Under the pieces are notes generated by a model. That model did not search any database and was not told the DNA's origin. It was given only the letters and a program-made list of their open reading frames with translations. Both the position numbers and the translations under genes were made by a program. A stretch of 64,000 nt of DNA. It comes from Paludibaculum fermentans. GTDB lineage: Bacteria; Acidobacteriota; Terriglobia; Bryobacterales; Bryobacteraceae. The stretch lies in contig NZ_CP063849.1 in assembly GCF_015277775.1 (NCBI RefSeq), positions 5,781,501 to 5,845,500 of the forward strand, written 5' to 3'. Positions 49,383-58,955 of the stretch are shown here, piece by piece (position 1 is the stretch's first letter; each line of letters opens with the position of its first letter).

Positions 49383-51647
49383 ATGCAACCCGCGCTGACT
49401 CCGGAACAATGGCGGCAAGTGGCCCAGCTCTTCGAGGCGGCCGTCGAGGTGGAGGTGGAAGCGCGCGGAACGTTTCTGGACGAAGCCTGCCCTCCGGACG
49501 CGGCGATCCGTGCGGAAGTGGACCGCATGCTCGCGGCCGACCAGTCGGCCAACACCTTCCTGGAACGCGACCCCCTGCCCGAGTTCTCGAATGTACTCTT
49601 CCGTCCGGAAACAGGCGCGGTCGTTGGGTCCTACCGGCTGGTCCGTGAATTAGGGGCGGGCGGCATGGGCGCCGTCTGGCTGGCTGAACGGGCCGACGGC
49701 GCCTTCGCCCAGCAGGTCGCCATCAAGTTCAGCCGCACCGGGCTCGTCACCGCGGCCGCGGAGCAGCGCCTCCGGTCGGAGCGCCGCATTCTTGCCCAGC
49801 TCCAGCACCCGCACATCGCCCGGCTGCTGGACGGCGGCTCCGTCGGTCCCGGGGTCCCTTATTTTGTAATGGAATACGTCGACGGCCAGCCGCTGTTGAC
49901 CTACGCCCGGCAGCACCAGCTGTCGCTCCCCCAACGGGTCAGAATCCTGGCCGACATCTGCCTGGCGGTGCACTTCGCGCATCAGCGGCTGATCGTCCAC
50001 CGCGACCTCAAACCCGCCAACATCCTGGTGGACTCGGGCGGCCGCGTCCAATTGCTGGATTTTGGCGTAGCTAAACTACTACATCCGGAGGAGAAAAGCG
50101 GAGCCGCGACCGGTTTCTATACGCCTGGGTATGCCAGTCCGGAACAACTCGCGGGCCTGCCGGTCACGACCGCATCCGACATCTACTCCCTGGGGCTGAT
50201 CAGTTTCGAGCTCCTGGCGGGCGAGCGCGCGAAAACCGCGGCGGGCGAGGATCTGCCCGCGCTCAGCAGCGTCAACCCGGCGGTCGACCGCGATCTGGAC
50301 TCCATAGTCCGGCTTTCCACCCATCGGGAACCCGACCGCCGCTACCCCTCGGCTCGCAGCTTGGCCGAGGACCTCCTTCGCTACCTGGAAGGGCGCCCGG
50401 TCACCGCCCGGCCCGATACGATCTCCTATCGCCTGTCGAAGTTCGTCCGCCGGAACCGCAGCGCCACCGCGATCCTACTGGCGGCGATCCTGTCCACTGT
50501 GGTGGCTGTAGGCCTGTTTTCCTGGCAGTGGAGGCAGACGCGCCGCGCCGAAAGCCAGGCCCGGGCGCACCTGGACGACCTCCACAAACTCGCCCTCAAC
50601 CTGCTCTTCGACTACCATGATCGAGTGGCCCGCCTGCCCGGGTCCACCGCCTTGCGGGAACGCATCGCGACGGACGCCCTGAACTACCTGCAGAAGCTGG
50701 ACCGCGACGCGCAGGCCGATAAGTCCCTCAAAGAGATCAGCTTAGACATCTCCACGGCCTGGCTGCGGCTGGGCGACGCCCAGGGCCGGCCGTGGAGCGC
50801 CAATCGCGGCTATCCCGCCGAGGCCTTGCGCAGCTATCAGGAGGCCGAGAAATGGGCCAGGCAGGTGGCGACCAAGGCGGATCCGGATCGCCGGCGCCGG
50901 GCCTTGGCCACGGTGCTGCAGCGGCGCGGCCAGTTGGAGAATCGCCTGTTTCACTGGCCCGACTCTCTACGACACTTGCAGGAATCTGTAGCCCTGTTCC
51001 GTTCCTCAGGGCAAACCTCCGATCAGGTACTCCTCGTCTCGGCGCTCAGCGCCTGGGGCGATGCCACTTTGCGCAGCGCAACGGCTCCGGCGGACGGACT
51101 GGCCCGCCTCACCGAAGCGCGTGCGCTTGGAGAGCGGCTGTTGCCGGTGGCCCCCCGCGATCCGGCGCTGTTGCGATCTCTTGCAGTTGTAGAGCAACGG
51201 ATCGGAAACCATCTCGCCAAGCACGGCAAACCGGCCGACGGACTCCAAAGTCACATTCGCGCCCTGGCCTACTTCCAAAAACTGACAGAGCTCCAGCCCA
51301 ACGAGCCCGCCTTGCTTCGCGATCACGCGGATCAACTCGTTATGAAGGCAGAGGCGCAGGCCCGGGCCGGTGACGTGGCCGGTGCACTGGCCGATTGCGA
51401 TCGCGGCATCGCCATTCTGAGGCGATTGGCCGAATCTGACACTACAAACGTCGAAGCGTCGCGCGACCTGGGGTATGCGTGGTACTTCCGGCTGGCCGCC
51501 TACTCGATCGGAAACAAAGGGTGCGACAAAGCGTCCACCAGTGAGGCGCTTCGCATCTTTACCGGGATTGTCGCCGGGCCGTCTTCGACCAAGGAGGATG
51601 AGGAGTCCCTGCACGGCCTCAGGAGCCGCGCCCTTGGTTGCCAGTGA
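49383..51647 (+). CDS. Membrane Ser/Thr protein kinase with C-terminal TPR region
   Basis: The 754-residue protein starts with about 80 residues of helix. The kinase domain at about 85-350 has the GAGGMGAVW loop, VAIKFSR (Lys), HRDLKPANI (catalytic Asp), DFGVAK, and GYASPEQLAG. A single membrane helix near residue 370 (AILLAAILSTVVAVGLFSW) follows, and the remaining 360 residues form a TPR-like helical solenoid, probably periplasmic. Such kinases phosphorylate sigma factors and other targets in response to external signals. It follows the ECF-like sigma gene by four bases. It could control that sigma factor, but the sequence alone cannot show this. Confidence 0.93.
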   Translation: MQPALTPEQWRQVAQLFEAAVEVEVEARGTFLDEACPPDAAIRAEVDRMLAADQSANTFLERDPLPEFSNVLFRPETGAVVGSYRLVRELGAGGMGAVWLAERADGAFAQQVAIKFSRTGLVTAAAEQRLRSERRILAQLQHPHIARLLDGGSVGPGVPYFVMEYVDGQPLLTYARQHQLSLPQRVRILADICLAVHFAHQRLIVHRDLKPANILVDSGGRVQLLDFGVAKLLHPEEKSGAATGFYTPGYASPEQLAGLPVTTASDIYSLGLISFELLAGERAKTAAGEDLPALSSVNPAVDRDLDSIVRLSTHREPDRRYPSARSLAEDLLRYLEGRPVTARPDTISYRLSKFVRRNRSATAILLAAILSTVVAVGLFSWQWRQTRRAESQARAHLDDLHKLALNLLFDYHDRVARLPGSTALRERIATDALNYLQKLDRDAQADKSLKEISLDISTAWLRLGDAQGRPWSANRGYPAEALRSYQEAEKWARQVATKADPDRRRRALATVLQRRGQLENRLFHWPDSLRHLQESVALFRSSGQTSDQVLLVSALSAWGDATLRSATAPADGLARLTEARALGERLLPVAPRDPALLRSLAVVEQRIGNHLAKHGKPADGLQSHIRALAYFQKLTELQPNEPALLRDHADQLVMKAEAQARAGDVAGALADCDRGIAILRRLAESDTTNVEASRDLGYAWYFRLAAYSIGNKGCDKASTSEALRIFTGIVAGPSSTKEDEESLHGLRSRALGCQ

Positions 51648-51679
51648 AGGCGTGCCTGCGGTACAACTTAGGGGCAAAG

Positions 51680-53092
51680 ATGTCAGATCCAGCCCAGTCG
51701 ATTTCGGTCAAGCGCGCGCAGGTGGACTTTCACAACTTCGCGTCGCTGGGCGAACCGGAACGGGCGCTGGCCGCCTATGCCGATGAGAACTTCCGGCGCG
51801 GCTCTGTTCTCAAGGCAAACCGGGACTTCATCCCGTCGCTGACCCCCTTCCTGGAAGTGGGCGCCAATGCCGGGCACACATCCTATTTACTGGCCAACGA
51901 GTTCCAGGCCGACGGCTTCGCGCTGGATATCTCGGCTGACGCCTTACGCTATGGCCAGTTTCTGAAGACCGCCTGGAACCTGGACCGCTCACCGATCCTC
52001 ACCGCCGGCGACGCCACGCACCTCCCGTTCCGCGACAACTCGCTGGCGTTTGTCATGTCGTTTCAGACACTTTCCCAGTTTCTGGACATCGAGAGTGTCA
52101 TCCGCGAGGTACACCGCGTCCTGGCCCCGGGCGGCGTCTACTACTTTGCCGAGGAGCCGGTCCGCCGCAAGCTGACGCTGCGGGTCTATCGCGCGCCCTA
52201 TCCCGAACGCATGAAGCCGTTCGAGAAGCGCCTGTACGACAGCGGCCTGCTCGACTTCATGGCCATGGACGTCATCGGCGCCGATCAGGAGGAGTCGTTT
52301 GGCATCCGCCAGAACCACCGGTTCGGCCTGAGCGAGTGGTCCGGCCTGCTCCATAAGTACTTCGAGGAGTGCCGGTTTGTCACCTTCCCCAGGCAGCGCG
52401 GCTGGGCCAACCAGATGGTGCAATGGGTGTTGCGCCGCATGCCCGGGAATGCCGACGCCCGCATTGCGGACTCCCTGGGCGCCACCCTGGCCGCATTCTG
52501 CCGCAAACCGGGGCGCCTGCCTGCGCAGCTCCCCCTGACCGAGGCGCTGGCCTGCCCCGACTGCGGGGCCGATCTTCCCTTTCAGACCACTGACCAGATG
52601 GCCTGCCCCCGATGCAGTTACCAGGCGGGCAACGAATCGAACGTTTACAACCTGCTGAGTACCTCGCTGAAGGCCGAGCTCTATCCCGGTAACCGCGCGG
52701 ATACATTGGACTTCTCGAAGCCGGGCCACGAAGACGGGCTCGTCGAGGGCTTCTACGAACTGGAAGGCGACTTCGGCAGCAAGTACCGCTGGATCGGCGC
52801 CCGCGCCGTGGTCAGGTTGGTTCGAATGCGTCCTGGAGCACCCTTGCTGCGTGTGCAGGGGTTCGCGCCCTCGGTGGCGAAGGTCGAGCTGCGCGCCAAC
52901 GGCGAGTCCGTCGGGCAATGGAAACTGGACCGCCCGGGCCTGTTCATCCTGGAGGCTCCGCTGGCGGAAGCGCCGGAGTACCAGGTGGAGATCCTGGGCT
53001 CGCCGACCATTGACGAGCCCAATCAACCGCCCGGCGAAGGCCGTGTCCTGACAGTCAACCTGTCCCTCATCAAACTCCTGCCCCGCGAATAG
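51680..53092 (+). CDS. Methyltransferase with zinc-ribbon insert and beta-sandwich tail
   Basis: The 470-residue protein has a class I SAM fold in residues about 50-200 (FLEVGANAGHTSYLLA, DATHLPFRDNSLAFVMSFQTL, HRVLAPGGVYYFAEE). Then comes a Trm112-like zinc ribbon (ALACPDCGADLPFQTTDQMACPRCSY, near residues 290-320), then a beta-rich C-terminal 150 residues (RVQGFAPSVAKVELRANGES). The order resembles methyltransferases that act on glycans or natural products, although the target is unknown. I start at ATG 51680 because AGGGGC lies 8 bases upstream. It lies 32 bases past the kinase gene and could be cotranscribed. Confidence 0.72.
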   Translation: MSDPAQSISVKRAQVDFHNFASLGEPERALAAYADENFRRGSVLKANRDFIPSLTPFLEVGANAGHTSYLLANEFQADGFALDISADALRYGQFLKTAWNLDRSPILTAGDATHLPFRDNSLAFVMSFQTLSQFLDIESVIREVHRVLAPGGVYYFAEEPVRRKLTLRVYRAPYPERMKPFEKRLYDSGLLDFMAMDVIGADQEESFGIRQNHRFGLSEWSGLLHKYFEECRFVTFPRQRGWANQMVQWVLRRMPGNADARIADSLGATLAAFCRKPGRLPAQLPLTEALACPDCGADLPFQTTDQMACPRCSYQAGNESNVYNLLSTSLKAELYPGNRADTLDFSKPGHEDGLVEGFYELEGDFGSKYRWIGARAVVRLVRMRPGAPLLRVQGFAPSVAKVELRANGESVGQWKLDRPGLFILEAPLAEAPEYQVEILGSPTIDEPNQPPGEGRVLTVNLSLIKLLPRE

Positions 53093-53122
53093 CAGAATTT
53101 GGAGGATGCCCCGATTTGCCGC

Positions 53123-53150
53123 TTGCCTTCTTCCATAATTCCACTATAGT
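53123..53150 (+). promoter_or_regulatory. Promoter of arsM
   Basis: TTGCCT (53123-53128) and TATAGT (53145-53150) are separated by 16 bases. AT-rich sequence with TATAG repeats (53145 and 53155) follows and could bind a repressor such as an ArsR-family protein. The Shine-Dalgarno AGGAG is 6 bases before the ATG at 53223. Confidence 0.55.
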
Positions 53151-53222
53151 AGAAATATAGAAACAAGCCGTAGCAATGCCGTGGCAACTCCGGTCACCCC
53201 ATTGCAGGAACAGGAGATTACT

Positions 53223-54047
53223 ATGAGCACGACAGATGTAAAACAGGCAGTGCAGGAGCGTTATGGAAAGGCCGCCCTGCGCGTGGTGGAAGGCGAAGCC
53301 TCCTGCTGCTGCGGGTCCAAGAAGGCCGTGGCGCTGGGCGCGAACGACCCGATCACGGCCAACCTCTATTCCGACGACCAGGCCGCCCAGATCCCCGAGT
53401 CCGCGGTGCTTGCCTCGCTGGGCTGCGGCAATCCGACCGCCCTGGCCCAACTGCATGAAGGCGAAACAGTGCTGGATCTCGGCTCCGGCGGCGGCATTGA
53501 TGTACTGCTTTCCGCCCGGCGCGTAGGCCCCACCGGGAAGGCCTACGGTCTCGACATGACCGACGAGATGCTCGCCCTGGCCAATTCGAACAAAGAGAAG
53601 TCGGGCCTGACCAACGTCAAGTTCCTGAAGGGCGAGATCGAGCGCATCCCGCTGCCGGACAACTCGGTGGACGTCATTATCTCGAATTGCGTGATCAACC
53701 TCTCGGCCGACAAGGACATGGTGCTCAGCGAAGCCTTCCGGGTGCTGAAGCCCGGCGGCCGTTTCGCGGTCTCCGACGTGGTGACGCGCGGCGAAATCCC
53801 GGCTGACGTGCGCCGCAGTGTCGAACTCTGGGTGGGCTGCATCGCCGGCGCACTCGACGAGCAGGACTACCACGCCAAACTGGCCAAGGCCGGCTTCGAG
53901 AACATCGGTTTCGAGCCGACTCGCGTCTACAAAGTGGAGCAGGCGCGTGAGTTCCTCGACGGCCAAGGCATCGACGTGGAAGCGATCGCCCCGCTGGTGG
54001 ACGAGAAGTTCATGAGCGCCTTCATCCGCGCGACTAAGCCTGTCTAA
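53223..54047 (+). CDS. arsM: Arsenite S-adenosylmethyltransferase ArsM
   Basis: ArsM methylates trivalent arsenic with SAM, giving methyl- and dimethylarsenicals and eventually volatile trimethylarsine. The 274-residue protein has the SAM core ([20 protein letters not shown]) and the conserved Cys residues: Cys28-30 in SCCCGS, Cys68 in SLGCGNP, Cys156 in SNCVINLS and Cys206 in VGCIAGAL. The N-terminal Cys, Cys156 and Cys206 would bind As(III). All positions match the family. No arsR, arsC or arsB gene lies next to it, which is unusual but not unknown. It has its own promoter just upstream. Confidence 0.93.
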   Translation: MSTTDVKQAVQERYGKAALRVVEGEASCCCGSKKAVALGANDPITANLYSDDQAAQIPESAVLASLGCGNPTALAQLHEGETVLDLGSGGGIDVLLSARRVGPTGKAYGLDMTDEMLALANSNKEKSGLTNVKFLKGEIERIPLPDNSVDVIISNCVINLSADKDMVLSEAFRVLKPGGRFAVSDVVTRGEIPADVRRSVELWVGCIAGALDEQDYHAKLAKAGFENIGFEPTRVYKVEQAREFLDGQGIDVEAIAPLVDEKFMSAFIRATKPV

Positions 54048-54098
54048 GCCGTAGTCCAGGACAAGGGCGGCCCAATCTCGGTAGTACAATTGGGTTTC

Positions 54099-55877
54099 AT
54101 GCGAAACTCGCGAGTTTTCGCCGCCCTGGCGCTGGTCAGCGCCCTGACGATCCCCGCCCCGGCGCGCGAACCGGTGCGTACCCGCAAGGCCATGGTGGTC
54201 TCGCAGGAGCCCAACGCCACCGATGCGGGTGTCGCGGTGCTGAAAGCCGGGGGCAACGCCGTCGACGCAGCCATCACCGTGGCCATGACCCTCGCCGTCA
54301 CCCATCCGCGGGCCGGCAACCTGGGCGGCGGCGGTTTCATGCTCATCCGCCTGGCCAACGGCACCAGCACGTTCATCGACTTCCGGGAGCGCGCTCCGCT
54401 CAGCGCCACACGCACGATGTACCTGGGCAAGGACGGCAAGCGCACCAAGGACAGCCAGGTGGGCTGGCGTGCCGCCGGAGTGCCCGGCACCGTGAGCGGT
54501 CTCGAATACGCCCATAAGAAGTACGGCACCAAGCCGTGGGCCACGCTGCTCAAACCCGCCATCGACTTCGCCACACAGGGCGTCACCCTGACCTACGCCG
54601 AAGCGCGCAACCTCTGCGGCAATCGCGACGTGATGGAGCCCTTCGCCGAATCCAAGCGCATTTTCCTCAAAGGCGGAGCCTGCTTCGAACCGGGCGAGAA
54701 ACTCGTCCAGCCGGAACTTGCCCAGGTGATCGGGCGCATCGCCAAGTCGGGCGCCCGGGATTTCTACGAGGGCGAAACCGCCCGCATCTTCGCCGAGGAA
54801 TCGAAGAAGGCCGGCGGCGAGATCACGCTGGAAGACCTGAAGGCTTACAAAACCCACGAGCGCAAGCCGCTGACCGGCGAATACAAGGGCTACCAGATCA
54901 TCACCGCGCCGCCGCCTTCTTCCGGCGGCATCGCCATGTTCCAGATGCTGGGCATGCTGCAGGGCACCGGGTATGAAAAGGCCGGCGCCGGATCCGCCAG
55001 CGCTACCCACTACATGGCCGAGGCCATGCGCCGCGCCTACGCCGACCGCGCCCGCTATGTGGGCGACCCGGATTTCGTCAAGATTCCCGTGAGCGGCCTG
55101 GTCAATCGTACGTACACAAAGAAGCTCTGGGCCAATGTGGAGCCCGCCGCGGCCACGCCCAGCAGCGCGATCCAGGCCGGTGACCCGGCGCCTTACGAAG
55201 CATCCGAGACGACGCACTTCAACGTGATCGACGAGAAGGGCAATGCCGTCGCGCTCACCTATACCATCAACGGCCTCTACGGCAACGGAGTGACCGTGCC
55301 GCGCCTGGGCTTCCTGCTCAACAACGAGATGGACGACTTCACCACCAAGCCGGGTGAGGCCAACATGTTCGGCACGGTGGAAGGCGAGGCCAATGCGATT
55401 CAGCCGCGCAAAGCGCCGCTGTCGTCGATGACGCCCACCATCGTCACCAAGGACAACCAGCCGTTCCTGCTGCTGGGCGCGCCGGGCGGTTCGCGCATCA
55501 TCACCGCCGTCACGCAGGTGCTGCTGTATGTGATCGATTTCGGCATGGATGTGCAGCAGGCCATCGACCAACCACGCTTTCATCATCAGTGGCTGCCGGA
55601 CACGCTCTATCTCGAGCCTGGATTCTCGCCGGACACCCGCTCCGCGCTGGAGAAGATGGGCTACAAGGTGGCCAGCACCTCGGGCGTGGCGAGTGTCGAG
55701 GCGATCATGGTGGAACGGCCCAGGGCCGCCGCCGCCTCGCGGGGCGGTGTGGTGGCCGACGGCGCCACCGCGGCCAGCTCGCGCCAGGGCGGCAACACTG
55801 ATACCTGGATGTCGCGCATCACCTGGCTCGCTGGTGCGCAGAATGGACGCTCTTCCGGCAAGGCGGCCGGTTACTAA
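54099..55877 (+). CDS. ggt: Gamma-glutamyltransferase
   Basis: The 592-residue precursor is exported by a signal peptide (MRNSRVFAALALVSALTIPAPA) and self-cleaves before Thr371 (ETTHFNVID), which becomes the catalytic nucleophile. It moves or hydrolyses gamma-glutamyl groups of glutathione and similar compounds in the periplasm. Signature motifs are KAGGNAVDAAITVAMTL, NLGGGGFML, SSMTPTIV and GAPGGSRIITAV. The ATG at 54099 is preferred over TTG 54090. The C-terminal tail (GGVVADGATAASSRQGGN) matches the family. It is the first gene of a plus-strand run with the isomerase gene 6 bases on. Confidence 0.93.
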   Translation: MRNSRVFAALALVSALTIPAPAREPVRTRKAMVVSQEPNATDAGVAVLKAGGNAVDAAITVAMTLAVTHPRAGNLGGGGFMLIRLANGTSTFIDFRERAPLSATRTMYLGKDGKRTKDSQVGWRAAGVPGTVSGLEYAHKKYGTKPWATLLKPAIDFATQGVTLTYAEARNLCGNRDVMEPFAESKRIFLKGGACFEPGEKLVQPELAQVIGRIAKSGARDFYEGETARIFAEESKKAGGEITLEDLKAYKTHERKPLTGEYKGYQIITAPPPSSGGIAMFQMLGMLQGTGYEKAGAGSASATHYMAEAMRRAYADRARYVGDPDFVKIPVSGLVNRTYTKKLWANVEPAAATPSSAIQAGDPAPYEASETTHFNVIDEKGNAVALTYTINGLYGNGVTVPRLGFLLNNEMDDFTTKPGEANMFGTVEGEANAIQPRKAPLSSMTPTIVTKDNQPFLLLGAPGGSRIITAVTQVLLYVIDFGMDVQQAIDQPRFHHQWLPDTLYLEPGFSPDTRSALEKMGYKVASTSGVASVEAIMVERPRAAAASRGGVVADGATAASSRQGGNTDTWMSRITWLAGAQNGRSSGKAAGY

Positions 55878-55883
55878 ACTCGT

Positions 55884-56714
55884 ATGGAACACGCACTCTC
55901 CACCCACGTTCTCGTCAATCACCGGCTCAACACGGTCTGGCTCGACCGGATATGGAATGCCGGGATCCCCAAGGTGGAGATCTTCTGCGCCCGGCAACAT
56001 TTCGACTACCGCGACCAGTCGCAGGTGAATGAGCTGGGCTACTGGTTCCGCGATGCGCAACTGCAGTGCCACTCGCTGCACGCGCCCATGTACAACGACG
56101 ACTGCTGGGGCCGCACCGGGCCCTCTTCCGTCGTTACGCTCACCGACACCTCCAAGCCGCGCCGCCTGCAATCCGTCGAGGAGATCAAGCGCGCCATCGA
56201 GGTGGCCGAGAAGTTCCCGTTCAAGTACCTCATCCAGCATCTGGGTGTCTCGGGTGAGGAGTATAGCGACGAGAAGCTCGATGCGGCGTTCACCGCGCTG
56301 GAGGACTTGCAGCTTTTCGCCAAGCACCGCGGCGTGGAGATCCTCATCGAGAACATCCCCAACCGCCTGAGCAGCGCCGAACGCCTGCTCTACTTCAGCG
56401 GCATCACGCACCTCGACCTGAAATTCTGCCTGGACCTGGGTCACGCCAACATGATGGAAGGCATTGAACCCACCTTTGCCCTGCTGCAGGACCGGCTGCG
56501 GTCCACGCACGTCCACGACAACGACGGCAAGGATGACAAGCATCTCTTCCCGCTGCTGGCCGAGGGCGGCACCATTCCCTGGAAGCAGACCATGGATCTG
56601 CTGCGCACCAGGGAGTCGCAGTATCCGCTCCTGCTGGAGGTTAAGGACTCACCCGCCTTCGCCAACCCCATCGATGCGGCCCGGCAGGCCTTTGACCGAT
56701 TGGAGAACCTTTGA
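55884..56714 (+). CDS. Sugar phosphate isomerase/epimerase-like TIM barrel
   Basis: The 276-residue protein is a xylose isomerase-like TIM barrel. Its probable metal-binding residues lie at the ends of strands: Glu in EILIENIPN, Asp and His in [10 protein letters not shown], the His/Asp-rich [10 protein letters not shown] and Glu in LLLEVKD. Related enzymes isomerise sugars or hydroxypyruvate, or have endonuclease IV-like folds. The specific reaction cannot be read here. It follows ggt by 6 bases, and its stop TGA overlaps the asnS start in TGATG, so translation is coupled. Confidence 0.83.
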   Translation: MEHALSTHVLVNHRLNTVWLDRIWNAGIPKVEIFCARQHFDYRDQSQVNELGYWFRDAQLQCHSLHAPMYNDDCWGRTGPSSVVTLTDTSKPRRLQSVEEIKRAIEVAEKFPFKYLIQHLGVSGEEYSDEKLDAAFTALEDLQLFAKHRGVEILIENIPNRLSSAERLLYFSGITHLDLKFCLDLGHANMMEGIEPTFALLQDRLRSTHVHDNDGKDDKHLFPLLAEGGTIPWKQTMDLLRTRESQYPLLLEVKDSPAFANPIDAARQAFDRLENL

Positions 56715-58027
56715 TGTCTGACTACCGTCGAATCACGATTGCCAGCGCGGGCCAGCATACCGGCGAACCCGTCGAAATCGCCGGCTGGCTCTACAACCTG
56801 CGCAAGTCCGGGAAGATCATCTTTCCGATCATCCGCGATGGCAGCGGGACCATCCAGTGCGTGGGCGTGAAAGCCCAACTGCCCGAGGATGTCTTTGAAG
56901 CCCTGAAGAACCTGACCCAGGAATCTTCCGTCATCATCCGCGGGCGGATGCGCGCCGAAGCGCGGGCCCAGGGCGGCTATGAGATGGACATCGAAGGCGC
57001 CGAAATCGTCCAGCGTGTGAGCGAGGAGCATCCTTACCCCATCACGCCCAAGGAGCACGGCGTCGAGTTCCTCTTCGACCAGCGCCACCTGCACCTGCGC
57101 AGCCGCCGCCAGCACGCCATCCTCAAGATCCGCCACGAGATCATCAAGGCCGTCCGCGACTACTTCGACTCCAACGGTTTCACCCTGGTCGATTGCCCCA
57201 TCTTCACTCCGGCGGCCTGCGAAGGCACGACGACGCTGTTCGAAGTCGACTACTTCGAAGACGAGAAAGTCTACCTGACGCAGTCCGGCCAGCTCTATAA
57301 CGAAGCCACGGCCGCCGCGTTCGGCAAGAGCTACTGCTTCGGCCCGACCTTCCGCGCCGAGAAGTCAAAGACCCGCCGCCACCTCACCGAGTTCTGGATG
57401 GTGGAGCCAGAGATGGCCTACGCCGACCTGGAAGACGTGAAGCGCGTGGCCGAGGAACTGATCGTCTTCATGGTGGGCCGCGTCCTGGAGAACCGCAAAA
57501 CCGAACTCGCCACACTGGAACGTGACATCACCAAACTGGAAGCGATCAAGGCGCCGTTCCCCCGTATCAGCTACGACGAAGCAGTGGAGATCCTCAAGCG
57601 CAAGGGCAGCGAGATCGAATGGGGCGGCGACTTCGGCGGCACCGACGAGACACTGCTCAGCGAAGAGTTTGACCGTCCGGTGATGGTTGACCGTTATCCC
57701 GCCGCCGTGAAGGCCTTCTACTTCCAGCCCGCGCCGGAACGGCCCGAAGTCGCGCTCGGCGTCGACGTCCTGGCCAGCGAAGGCTACGGCGAGGTCATCG
57801 GCGGCGGCCAGCGTGTCCACGACTACGACCTGCTCTTGCAGCGCATCAAGGATCACAACCTGCCGCCCGAGGCGTTCCAGTGGTATCTGGACCTGCGCCG
57901 TTTCGGCAGCGTGCCGCACGCCGGCTTCGGCATGGGCATTGAACGCGCGGTGTCGTGGATCTGCGGCCTGGAACATATCCGGGAAACCATCGCCTTCCCG
58001 CGCATGCTGTACCGGACGCGGCCCTAG
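56714..58027 (+). CDS. asnS: Asparagine--tRNA ligase
   Basis: The 437-residue class IIb synthetase charges tRNA-Asn with asparagine. It has the N-terminal OB-fold anticodon-binding domain ([25 protein letters not shown]). Motif 2 is [21 protein letters not shown] and motif 3 [27 protein letters not shown] is typical of AsnRS rather than AspRS. TGATG couples it to the isomerase gene, and GGAGA lies a few bases upstream. The arginase gene follows after 6 bases. An essential synthetase in a run with scavenging enzymes is a little unusual. Confidence 0.95.
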   Translation: MSDYRRITIASAGQHTGEPVEIAGWLYNLRKSGKIIFPIIRDGSGTIQCVGVKAQLPEDVFEALKNLTQESSVIIRGRMRAEARAQGGYEMDIEGAEIVQRVSEEHPYPITPKEHGVEFLFDQRHLHLRSRRQHAILKIRHEIIKAVRDYFDSNGFTLVDCPIFTPAACEGTTTLFEVDYFEDEKVYLTQSGQLYNEATAAAFGKSYCFGPTFRAEKSKTRRHLTEFWMVEPEMAYADLEDVKRVAEELIVFMVGRVLENRKTELATLERDITKLEAIKAPFPRISYDEAVEILKRKGSEIEWGGDFGGTDETLLSEEFDRPVMVDRYPAAVKAFYFQPAPERPEVALGVDVLASEGYGEVIGGGQRVHDYDLLLQRIKDHNLPPEAFQWYLDLRRFGSVPHAGFGMGIERAVSWICGLEHIRETIAFPRMLYRTRP

Positions 58028-58033
58028 GAGCCT

Positions 58034-58945
58034 ATGGCGCAAACCATCGCGATTCTCGGAGCTCCCCTGGACCTCGGCGCCGGCCGCCGCGGCGTGGACA
58101 TGGGCCCCTCGGCCCTGCGCGTGGCGAACCTGAATGCGAAGCTCGTGTCCCTCGGCTACAAGGTCGAGGATTTGGGCAACGTATTCGTGAGCCAGCAGGA
58201 GAGCTCCCGGATCGGCGCGGCCCACGCCCGTTACCTGAAGCCGATCGCCGCAACCTGCGTCGAGTTGGCGCACAAGGTGGAGCGCGCGGCCGGACAGGGC
58301 AAGTTTCCGCTGGTGCTGGGCGGCGATCACTCGGTTGCCGTCGGCACTGTCAGCGGCATGGCCCAGCACTTCCGGAAGAAGAAACAGAAGCTGGGCGTCA
58401 TCTGGCTGGATGCGCACACGGATATGAATACGCCGGATTCGTCGCCCAGCGGCAACGTCCACGGCATGCCCCTGGCGTGTCTGGTCGGCTACGGCCCCAA
58501 GCCGTTGACCCACCTTTACGGCTACGCGCCAAAGGTGGACGCGAAGAATGTCGTACTGGTGGGCATCCGCGATGTCGACCTGACGGAACGGCCCATTGTG
58601 AAGCAGAGCGGCGTGCGCGTCTTCACCATGCGCGATATCGACGAGCGCGGCCTGCGCTCCGTCATGGAAGAGGCGGTGATGATCGCCTCGCAAGGCACGG
58701 CCGGCATCCACATCTCGCTGGACATGGACGGCGTGGATCCCGATGAAGCGCCAGGGGTCGGCACACCCGTGCGCGGCGGTTTCTCCTATCGCGAGGCGCA
58801 TCTGGCGATGGAGATCCTCAGCGACTCACATCGCGTGCGTTCCATGGAAGTGGTGGAAGTGAACCCGGTGCTCGACACTGCTAACCGGACCGCCCTGCTG
58901 GGCGTCGAACTGGTGATGTCGGCCATGGGCAAAAGGATCCTCTGA
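58034..58945 (+). CDS. rocF: Arginase
   Basis: Arginase hydrolyses arginine to ornithine and urea with two Mn ions. The 303-residue enzyme has the metal motifs GGDHSVAVG, WLDAHTDMN (the D-A-H-x-D set), and SLDMDGVDPDEAPGVGTPV near the end. Length and sequence fit true arginases rather than agmatinases. It lies 6 bases after asnS and 10 bases before ddl. There is no ornithine pathway gene nearby. Confidence 0.93.
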   Translation: MAQTIAILGAPLDLGAGRRGVDMGPSALRVANLNAKLVSLGYKVEDLGNVFVSQQESSRIGAAHARYLKPIAATCVELAHKVERAAGQGKFPLVLGGDHSVAVGTVSGMAQHFRKKKQKLGVIWLDAHTDMNTPDSSPSGNVHGMPLACLVGYGPKPLTHLYGYAPKVDAKNVVLVGIRDVDLTERPIVKQSGVRVFTMRDIDERGLRSVMEEAVMIASQGTAGIHISLDMDGVDPDEAPGVGTPVRGGFSYREAHLAMEILSDSHRVRSMEVVEVNPVLDTANRTALLGVELVMSAMGKRIL

Positions 58946-58955
58946 CAAGGTATTT

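Noticed and set aside
53070-56543. 1157-codon minus-strand frame opposite arsM, ggt and the isomerase gene
   Set aside because: It spans three well-supported plus-strand genes and shows only His/Gly/Val/Asp-rich antisense composition. Long antisense frames are expected at this GC content.
57365-58801. 478-codon minus-strand frame opposite asnS and arginase
   Set aside because: It is antisense to two conserved enzymes.
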